Shown piece after piece: positions 1 through 4,401 of a DNA stretch of 5,176 nt (positions are counted from its first letter, which is position 1; each line of letters starts with the position of its first letter). The stretch comes from Thermoplasmatota archaeon (GTDB lineage Archaea > Thermoplasmatota > JAQUQK01), in NCBI GenBank assembly GCA_028716125.1, contig JAQUQK010000142.1:1-5176 (forward strand), written 5' to 3'. A program made the translations under genes and the position numbers. The notes below the pieces were generated by a model, which was given only the letters and a program-made list of their open reading frames with translations, had not been told where the DNA came from and ran no database searches.

Positions 1-1
1 T

Positions 2-202
2 CACTGGGCGGTCTGGGACCAGCGGCAGGCTGAGCGGCGACAGGAGATCCTCCGCAGGGTCAGGGGGCGGTCCTGCAATGTCGGCCGGGACCGCGAGCGG
101 GTGCGGCAACAGGACGCCGGGCCGGGGATGGTCGAGCGGCTGGTCAGCGACGATGCAGCGCGGGGGCGTCTGCTGCGGGATCTTGATTTGGCCACGGATT
201 GA
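2..202 (+). CDS. C-terminal end of an unrecognised Arg-rich protein (partial, 5' end outside window)
   Basis: An open frame enters from the left edge and ends at TGA 200-202, giving 66 visible residues with no start in view. The protein is highly charged: it has a helical-looking stretch with ERRQEILRRVRGR near residues 11-23 and ends in RLLRDLDLATD. Codons are dominated by G or C in third position, and the first 180 bases are about 74% GC, far above the genes downstream. I do not recognise a family. The amphipathic Arg/Glu/Gln-rich composition would suit a nucleic-acid-binding or structural tail, but that is a guess. The opposite-strand frame here is Ser/Arg low-complexity and looks like a shadow of this one. 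A frame with a good ribosome binding site follows 15 bases after the stop, as expected in a phage operon. Confidence 0.45.
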   Translation, partial: HWAVWDQRQAERRQEILRRVRGRSCNVGRDRERVRQQDAGPGMVERLVSDDAARGRLLRDLDLATD

Positions 203-205
203 CGC

Positions 206-211
206 GAGAGG
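206..211 (+). promoter_or_regulatory. Ribosome binding site ahead of ATG 218
   Basis: GAGAGG lies six bases before the ATG at 218, a good Shine-Dalgarno match and spacing. It supports translation starting at 218 although the frame that follows looks disrupted. Confidence 0.35.
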
Positions 212-217
212 TGTTGC

Positions 218-421
218 ATGGAAGCGGATACACGGTCAACAGGAACCCATGAGCCGTTGCCGATGGCGCTGACGGCGATTTGGTGTGCAGAACGGCAATC
301 CAGAAAGACCGGATGTTCATTGACAAATTGCAGAAGGAAAATTCATACGCCGTTGGATTTATTCAATCGACGATTTGGGACAACTATGTTTTCGGCGGCG
401 AGCGAAATTTCTTTGTGCTGA
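218..421 (+). pseudogene. Probable 5' remnant of a gene cut off at a recombination junction
   Basis: The frame opens with ATG 218, six bases after a GAGAGG ribosome binding site and 15 bases after the previous stop. Its first 20 or so codons (MEADTRSTGTHEPLPMALTA) have the same G-rich third positions as the gene upstream. From about 280 the same DNA clearly encodes the acetyltransferase in another frame, and this frame becomes Cys/Arg/Ser-rich until a stop at 419-421, as expected of an out-of-frame reading. I infer that the beginning of an older GC-rich gene was left here when the DNA carrying the acetyltransferase joined at roughly 270-300. Alternatively, it is a short leader whose translation feeds ribosomes to the acetyltransferase start. 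No family is recognised. Confidence 0.25.
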
Positions 422-789
422 TTTGTGAAAAGAACGACGACCCTGTTGGGTACACACTGGTAACGCCGGGAAGAACCGCAGGCGACTTCGTGAAAATACA
501 GCAGATTGCGGTGCGTCAGGATGCGAGGCGATTGCATTACGGCAGTATGCTCATCGGCGTCATCCGAAAGTACTGTCAACTCAGACAGCGAATGGGTGCG
601 AGACTGCGATGTCGTCAGGACTTGGAATCAAACAATTTCTGGAGAGCATTGGGATTCAGGCAATACGGGACTTGGAAAAAAGGCGCAATCAACCATGTTG
701 GATTCAGAGCCTCAGACGACATCAACTTGTGGGAAATCAAATTGAACGAGTCGATTATGACTTTTGATTTCATGTGGGGAGAACAATGA
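280..789 (+). CDS. GNAT-family N-acetyltransferase-like protein
   Basis: The protein is about 169 residues, usual for a stand-alone GNAT domain, which transfers an acetyl group from acetyl-CoA to an amine; the substrate cannot be read here. The N-terminal strand and helix pattern (RTAIQKDRMFIDKLQ, residues 4-18) is typical. Motif A, the acetyl-CoA pyrophosphate loop, is at about residues 72-92 (IQQIAVRQDARRLHYGSMLI), and motif B at 117-127 (ESNNFWRALGF). In motif A the usual R/Q-x-x-G-x-G reads R-x-x-H-x-G, with His86 in place of the first glycine. The start is uncertain. TTG 280 or GTG 283 would keep the whole first strand but have no ribosome binding site; ATG 313 would lose it. An in-frame stop at 250-252 excludes earlier starts. 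GC drops sharply around the start, suggesting this gene was joined to the DNA on its left by recombination. Similar GNAT proteins occur as phage accessory genes. Confidence 0.8.
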   Translation: MVCRTAIQKDRMFIDKLQKENSYAVGFIQSTIWDNYVFGGERNFFVLICEKNDDPVGYTLVTPGRTAGDFVKIQQIAVRQDARRLHYGSMLIGVIRKYCQLRQRMGARLRCRQDLESNNFWRALGFRQYGTWKKGAINHVGFRASDDINLWEIKLNESIMTFDFMWGEQ

Positions 790-836
790 AGAACGCAGAG
801 AATGACTTGTGAAAATATCTGGTGGAGAGAACAATG
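779..836 (+). repeat. Repeated ribosome-binding-site/start cassette (two copies of GAGAACAATG)
   Basis: GAGAACAATG occurs at 779-788 and 827-836, exactly 48 bases apart, each preceded by a GG pair so that both form a Shine-Dalgarno plus ATG unit. The first opens an 8-codon frame and the second opens the membrane microprotein. A weaker echo, AACAATGCAA, appears at 933-942, against ACAATGCAA at 831-839. This may be a small duplication or convergence on a preferred initiation sequence. Confidence 0.4.
786..812 (+). other. Eight-codon open frame (MKNAENDL), possible leader or gene remnant
   Basis: ATG 786 overlaps the acetyltransferase stop (ATGA) and sits five bases after a GGGGAG sequence (776-780 and 781), so it is well placed for coupled translation. 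It reads MKNAENDL and then TGA at 810-812. It is too short to call as a gene. It may be a coupling leader for the microprotein start 21 bases later, or the stub of a small gene whose remainder was lost. Confidence 0.15.
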
Positions 837-926
837 CAACTATTAGTACCTATTTTTGGAACTCTGTATTTGGTGTTCGTGGTGCCTGGATTGCTTTTGT
901 ACGGCATGACCCGCAAGTACAGATAG
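834..926 (+). CDS. 30-residue single-span membrane microprotein
   Basis: This short frame runs from ATG 834 to TAG 924-926. GGAGAGA at 824-830 lies three bases before the ATG (five counted from the end of GGAGA), a strong ribosome binding site. The 30-residue product begins MQLLVPIFGTLYLVF. Residues 3-24 are almost entirely hydrophobic (Leu, Val, Phe, Gly, Pro, Tyr), followed by the basic tail RKYR. This fits one transmembrane helix with, by the positive-inside rule, a cytoplasmic C terminus. It has no signal-peptidase-like site and is too short for a usual holin. I do not recognise a family. Phage small membrane proteins often modulate host membrane complexes or superinfection, but nothing here says which. 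It lies 21 bases after the 8-codon frame and 27 bases before the zinc-ribbon gene, in the same operon. Confidence 0.5.
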   Translation: MQLLVPIFGTLYLVFVVPGLLLYGMTRKYR

Positions 927-943
927 TAAAAGCAACAATGCAA

Positions 944-948
944 AGGAG
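944..948 (+). promoter_or_regulatory. Ribosome binding site of the zinc-ribbon gene
   Basis: AGGAG ends five bases before ATG 954. It favours that start over the in-frame ATG at 966, which lacks a comparable site. Confidence 0.6.
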
Positions 949-953
949 AGTGC

Positions 954-1220
954 ATGTCCGGCGAAATGCCATACTACTGTTTTGATTGTCAATCTTCTTT
1001 CGGCAATATCCCTGCTTTCGGCAAATGCCCGAATTGCGGCAGCGAAAATACGATTGAAACATTCCTGATGAATCAAATTGAGTCCGATGCCGACGAAACT
1101 CTGTTTATCGGCTCAACAGACCAACCTATCACTTTTGGAGAGAATGACTATGAATATCAAATTGAACAGCTTGAAGATTTACAACTTCAAGGGCATTCAG
1201 AAGTTCGAGTTTCGGCCTGA
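954..1220 (+). CDS. Small zinc-ribbon protein
   Basis: The 88-residue protein has two cysteine pairs, Cys9-x2-Cys12 and Cys25-x2-Cys28 (YYCFDC ... KCPNCGSEN). This is the four-cysteine knuckle layout of a zinc ribbon that binds one Zn ion. Such small ribbons in phages usually contact nucleic acid or another protein, but no specific function can be assigned. After the ribbon the chain is acidic and Gln/Glu-rich (residues 41-80) with no recognised domain. Its last 71 bases overlap the ATPase gene in a different frame, so the final 23 residues are constrained by both proteins. The overlap suggests coupled expression with the ATPase. The cysteine spacing makes a real protein likely; the length of the tail is the least certain part. 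Confidence 0.7.
   Translation: MSGEMPYYCFDCQSSFGNIPAFGKCPNCGSENTIETFLMNQIESDADETLFIGSTDQPITFGENDYEYQIEQLEDLQLQGHSEVRVSA
1137..1143 (+). promoter_or_regulatory. Ribosome binding site deciding the ATPase start at ATG 1150
   Basis: GGAGAGA lies immediately before ATG 1144 and six bases before ATG 1150. The spacing is too tight for 1144 and good for 1150. The site is inside the zinc-ribbon coding sequence. Upstream in-frame TTG 1078 has no such site and would add 24 residues absent from the fold. Confidence 0.55.
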
Positions 1221-3099
1221 TGGAGAAAACGCTGTTGTTCGCGGCGTCAATGGTGCAGGCAAAACCAGCATATATGACGCATTCCTGTATTTGCTGTTTG
1301 GCAAGGACAGCACGGGGCGAAAAGACTTCGAGATTCGCCCCCTGGACAAAAGCAATCAGCCGATCCCAAAGCTGACGTTAGAAGTCGAGGCCGAAATCGT
1401 CGTTGACGGCGTTGCCCATGTACTGCGTAAACAGCAGCAGGAAAATGTCGTCAAGGGAGAACTTCGCGGTTATAACACGCTTTGCTGGATTGATGATGTT
1501 CCCAAAAAAGTATCCGAATACGCTGAATATATCAGCGATTTGGTATCAGACGATACTTTTAAGGCCCTGACGAATCTGCATCACTTCAATGGACTGCACT
1601 GGAAAGAACGCCGTGCAATCCTGATGGAGATTGCCGGTCAAATCCAAAGGCCCTCCGGGTTCGATGAACTTCTGGCAAATCTCAAAGGCCGCACGGTCGA
1701 TGATTACAAGCACGTCCTTGTCGGGCAAAAGAAGCTGCTCGAAAAAGAACGCAATGATATACCGCCGCGGATTGATGAACTGCAACGCGGGCTTGAAGGT
1801 TATGCCGGAGACGAAACGCCGGATCTGTTTAATCAGGACAAACGCACGGCACTTCAGGCCGAGATCAAGAAACTGGACGATGCCCGGCTGACTATCGTTA
1901 CCTCCGAAACGGAACGGCAGGAACGCATTGACAATCTTAATACGCTCAAAGTGCAACTCACAAGCCGTGAGTGCGAACTTCGGAACGATGTTTCTGCCGT
2001 CAGGAAGTACTACGATGAAAAGCAGACCATTCAGCAGCGAATCGCCGACAAACGGCAGCAAGCCGAAAACGTCAAAGGTCAAATTTCTCTGGCCGAACGC
2101 AGTTTGAAAAATGATCAGGACGAATTACAGGGCTGCATCAAACAGCGTCAACGTCTGGCCGAACAATACAAAGCCTTATCATCGGCAGACTTTTCAGCCG
2201 AAACATGTTCGGCCTGTGGTCAAGTCCTGCCTGCTGATAAAATTGATAGCATGAAAAAGAAGGCGGCTTTGGAACTGCAAGCCGTCAACAAGCAAGGGGC
2301 TGAAGTTAAGCAGGATATTGACAACTGTAATGCCTCAATCCAAAAAGAGCAGGGCCGCATTGCAGAGCTTCAAGAACGGCTTGCAAAACTCGAAATCGAA
2401 CTGCAAGAGGGTCTGGCATATCAAGCCACCAAGTTTGTCGAACTGGATAAGCTGATTGCCTGCCGTCCTGGGCCTGTGTTCTCCGAGGATGAAAAGTGGC
2501 AGTCTATTAAGTGTGAAATCGACCGCGTACAGGAATCAATCGGAGAATCTGCATCAGTCCAATTGCATACCATTGAAGCCGACAGGACAGCAAAGCAGGC
2601 CGAACTGAACGAACTCAATCGCATATTGGCACAAGCCGATCGGGTGAAGCAAGACGCGGCTCGTATCAAAGAACTTGAATTACGCGAAACGGAAATTGCT
2701 CAACAAATCGCCGACATTGACAAGCACCTTGCCGACATTGAAGCATACAAGACGCGGGAATCAGAAATGCTTGAAGAAGCCGTAAATGGTCGATTTAAGT
2801 ACGTCCGCTTCAAGATGTTTAATACACTATTGAACGGCGGTCAAGAGGACGCCTGCGAAGCCACGCTGAACGGCGTACCCTACTCGGATATGTCCTACGG
2901 CCAAAAGATTCTGGTCGGCATTGATATTGTCAATGTGCTTTCGGCTCATTACGGCATGTCAATACCGCTCTTTATCGACAACTCGGAATCCATGACCCTG
3001 CCAATTGAATCAACAAGTCAGACGGTTCGGCTTATGGCCGATCCGAAATCTAAAAAGCTGAAAGTCGAAACCGTTAAACAGGAAGCCGCGGCGGCATAA
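1150..3099 (+). CDS. SbcC/Rad50-like AAA-type (SMC-family) ATPase with zinc hook
   Basis: With the start at ATG 1150 the protein is 649 residues, shorter than E. coli SbcC (about 1,050) but normal for phage relatives. It opens with the family signature (MNIKLNSLKIYNFKGIQKFEF) and Walker A GVNGAGKTS at 32-40. A Q-loop-like segment FNGLHWKERRAIL starts at 146. Long Glu/Gln/Lys/Arg-rich coiled coils flank a zinc hook CSACG (Cys353-x2-Cys356). The C-terminal half of the ATPase head has a signature-like SYGQK at 582-586 and Walker B LFIDN at about 607-611, followed by SES. Two family residues differ from classical SbcC: SYGQ replaces SGG, and Asn611 sits where the catalytic Glu normally follows the Walker B Asp. 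A 7-residue heptad (ADIDKHL, ADIEAYK) shows as a DNA repeat, 2710-2720 and 2731-2741. The protein probably dimerises through the hook and binds or remodels DNA ends. No SbcD/Mre11 partner is present; recT follows after 28 bases. Confidence 0.9.
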   Translation: MNIKLNSLKIYNFKGIQKFEFRPDGENAVVRGVNGAGKTSIYDAFLYLLFGKDSTGRKDFEIRPLDKSNQPIPKLTLEVEAEIVVDGVAHVLRKQQQENVVKGELRGYNTLCWIDDVPKKVSEYAEYISDLVSDDTFKALTNLHHFNGLHWKERRAILMEIAGQIQRPSGFDELLANLKGRTVDDYKHVLVGQKKLLEKERNDIPPRIDELQRGLEGYAGDETPDLFNQDKRTALQAEIKKLDDARLTIVTSETERQERIDNLNTLKVQLTSRECELRNDVSAVRKYYDEKQTIQQRIADKRQQAENVKGQISLAERSLKNDQDELQGCIKQRQRLAEQYKALSSADFSAETCSACGQVLPADKIDSMKKKAALELQAVNKQGAEVKQDIDNCNASIQKEQGRIAELQERLAKLEIELQEGLAYQATKFVELDKLIACRPGPVFSEDEKWQSIKCEIDRVQESIGESASVQLHTIEADRTAKQAELNELNRILAQADRVKQDAARIKELELRETEIAQQIADIDKHLADIEAYKTRESEMLEEAVNGRFKYVRFKMFNTLLNGGQEDACEATLNGVPYSDMSYGQKILVGIDIVNVLSAHYGMSIPLFIDNSESMTLPIESTSQTVRLMADPKSKKLKVETVKQEAAAA

Positions 3100-3113
3100 C
3101 AAAGGACAGTATC

Positions 3114-3118
3114 AGGAG
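3114..3118 (+). promoter_or_regulatory. Ribosome binding site of recT
   Basis: AGGAG lies nine bases before ATG 3128, in the 28-base gap after the ATPase stop. It makes 3128 the clear start. Confidence 0.6.
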
Positions 3119-3127
3119 AAGAAAGCA

Positions 3128-4024
3128 ATGGAAACACCTAATCAAATGCAGCAACGGCCAGCAACGGCCCTGGATAAATTGAAATTCTATCTCGGCAATC
3201 CCGATGTTAAGCGGCGGTTCGAGGAAATCTTGGGCGAAAACGCCGGGGCTTTTGCAAACAGTATTATCAACGTGTTCAATGGCAGCCGGGCTTTACAGGA
3301 ATGCAACCCACAAACGATTATGAGTTCGGCCCTGGTTGCCGCCACCATGAAACTGCCGATTGACCCGGCTTTAGGATTTGCGGCAATCGTGCCATACAAG
3401 AACACGGCACAATTCCAGTTGATGTATCGCGGCCTGATTCAGCTTTGCATCAGGTCCGGCCAGTACGCCCGGATTCACTGCACGGAAGTGTATAAGGACG
3501 AAATCCAGTTTTACAATCCGCTGACCGGCGAAGTTAAGTTTAATGACCCGTCGAAATTCCAACTGCGATATTCCGGCAAGGTCAATAAGACCGAGGACGT
3601 TGCAGGATTCTATGGGTACTTCAAGCTGGTGTCCGGCTTCGAGAACGAACGCTATATGTCATTTGCCGAAGTCATGGCACATGCCAAGAAGTTCTCAAAA
3701 GCCTATCAGTACGATATTGCCAAGAAAAAGGCAACATCAGTATGGTCAACTGACCCTATCAGCATGGGGCAAAAGACGGTTCTGAAATCCATGCTCTCGC
3801 GATATGGCATTATGTCAATCGAAATGCAACAGGCATTGATTGAGGATAATGTCGATACGACCTTTGAGCAGGCCCAAGAAGCGGCAGATACGAATATTCA
3901 GACTCAGGCCGGCAGTGAAGTCATTGATGCGGATTTTGAACAGCCTGGACAAGAAACGCCTGAACCTGAAACCCAAACCGTACCGGATAACGGCGGCAGC
4001 AATGCCCCTGATTGGATGAGCTAA
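3128..4024 (+). CDS. recT: RecT-family single-strand annealing protein
   Basis: This 298-residue protein has the length and sequence plan of RecT, the phage recombinase that binds single-stranded DNA as oligomers, anneals complementary strands and promotes strand invasion without ATP. Family features visible in order are: an N-terminal helix region (KLKFYLGNPDVKRRFEEILG, about 17-36); MKLPIDPALGFAAIVPYKN (74-92); the core FQLMYRGLIQLCIRSGQY (96-113); FYGYFKLVSGFE near 161-172; and STDPISMGQKTVLKSMLSRY (207-226). Residues from about 240 to the end are acidic and Pro/Gln-rich, ending APDWMS, and look disordered; in such proteins the tail may contact a nuclease or SSB, which is inference here. 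A 10-base tandem duplication sits at codons 8-14. The stop TAA shares one base with the next gene's ATG (TAATG). The gene lies between an SbcC-like ATPase and an MBL-fold candidate nuclease, which supports a recombination role. Confidence 0.95.
   Translation: METPNQMQQRPATALDKLKFYLGNPDVKRRFEEILGENAGAFANSIINVFNGSRALQECNPQTIMSSALVAATMKLPIDPALGFAAIVPYKNTAQFQLMYRGLIQLCIRSGQYARIHCTEVYKDEIQFYNPLTGEVKFNDPSKFQLRYSGKVNKTEDVAGFYGYFKLVSGFENERYMSFAEVMAHAKKFSKAYQYDIAKKKATSVWSTDPISMGQKTVLKSMLSRYGIMSIEMQQALIEDNVDTTFEQAQEAADTNIQTQAGSEVIDADFEQPGQETPEPETQTVPDNGGSNAPDWMS
3150..3169 (+). repeat. Tandem 10-base duplication inside the start of recT
   Basis: AGCAACGGCC occurs twice head to tail (3150-3159, 3160-3169), read in two frames as Gln-Arg-Pro then Ala-Thr-Ala. 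Because 10 is not a multiple of three, loss of one copy would put a TGA in frame five codons after the remaining unit. It may be coincidental, since only two copies are present. Confidence 0.6.
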
Positions 4025-4401
4025 TGCGAACGCAAAAGGAATTACTTGCGATTCTCCATAAGAAGCGGGCCAAGGTATTTGACGCTTTATTTGAAGATGA
4101 TTTTATTGGCGTCCGTGGGCTTGTAAGTTTCGGCGGCATATCTTTGCAGTTTATGGCTTCCAACGGTGACGGGTGGGAGCACGTAAGCGTGAGCACTAAG
4201 GTGCGTTGTCCGATGTGGCACGAAATGGCCGCTATCAAGGAAATCTTCTGGCAAGATTCTGAGGCTGTTATGCAGCTTCATCCGGCCAAATCAGAATACG
4301 TCAATAATCATCCCTACTGCCTGCATCTATGGCGGCCTGTGAATGCAGAAATACCTATGCCTCCGTCAATCATGGTTGGATTAAAGGAATTGAACGTTTG
4401 A
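4024..4401 (+). CDS. Small phage protein of unknown function, DUF7694-like
   Basis: The preferred start is ATG 4024, which overlaps the recT stop by one base (TAATG) and gives 125 residues; TTG 4012 is in frame but would overlap further. There is no strong independent ribosome binding site, so translation is probably coupled to recT. Conserved-looking elements are WEHVSVS (51-57), RCPMWHEM (61-68), IKEIFW (71-76), QLHP (84-87), EYVNNHPYCLHLWRP (91-105) and PPSIMVG (113-119). From memory these match the widespread phage family DUF7694, whose function I do not know of. The invariant-looking Trp, His and Cys residues suggest a compact domain with a possible ligand or metal site, but no known catalytic motif is present. 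The first 25 residues are a charged helix. Its position between recT and the MBL gene, with overlaps on both sides, suggests a role in DNA recombination or replication by association. Confidence 0.75.
   Translation: MRTQKELLAILHKKRAKVFDALFEDDFIGVRGLVSFGGISLQFMASNGDGWEHVSVSTKVRCPMWHEMAAIKEIFWQDSEAVMQLHPAKSEYVNNHPYCLHLWRPVNAEIPMPPSIMVGLKELNV
4383..4388 (+). promoter_or_regulatory. Ribosome binding site deciding the TTG start at 4398
   Basis: AAAGGA lies nine bases before TTG 4398, inside the end of the DUF7694-like gene. It supports initiation at the non-ATG codon, where the family's usual N terminus begins. Confidence 0.55.

Noticed and set aside
42..54. Small inverted repeat GGAG-ATC-CTCC as a hairpin or operator
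   Set aside because: A 4-base stem inside coding, GC-rich DNA is expected by chance and has no T-run, so it is not a credible terminator.
1..219. Minus-strand open frame at the left edge
   Set aside because: The product is Ser/Arg/Thr low-complexity, typical of reading GC-rich coding DNA backwards; the + frame ending at 202 has the better codon pattern.
320..348. Perfect TTGACA at 320-325 as a possible promoter -35 box
   Set aside because: At 17 bases the -10 position reads TCATAC, a poor match to TATAAT, and the site is inside the acetyltransferase coding sequence.
1078..1149. Upstream TTG start adding 24 residues to the ATPase
   Set aside because: There is no ribosome binding site, and the added residues precede the family's normal N terminus. 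GGAGAGA before ATG 1150 fits far better.
1546..2082. Long minus-strand open frame (178 codons) opposite the ATPase
   Set aside because: It lies wholly inside the well-supported ATPase coiled-coil region, has no recognisable domain and is best explained as an antisense shadow of biased codons.
3921..4238. Minus-strand open frame across the recT end and the DUF7694-like gene
   Set aside because: It is antisense to two supported genes, has no domain, and its length is unremarkable.
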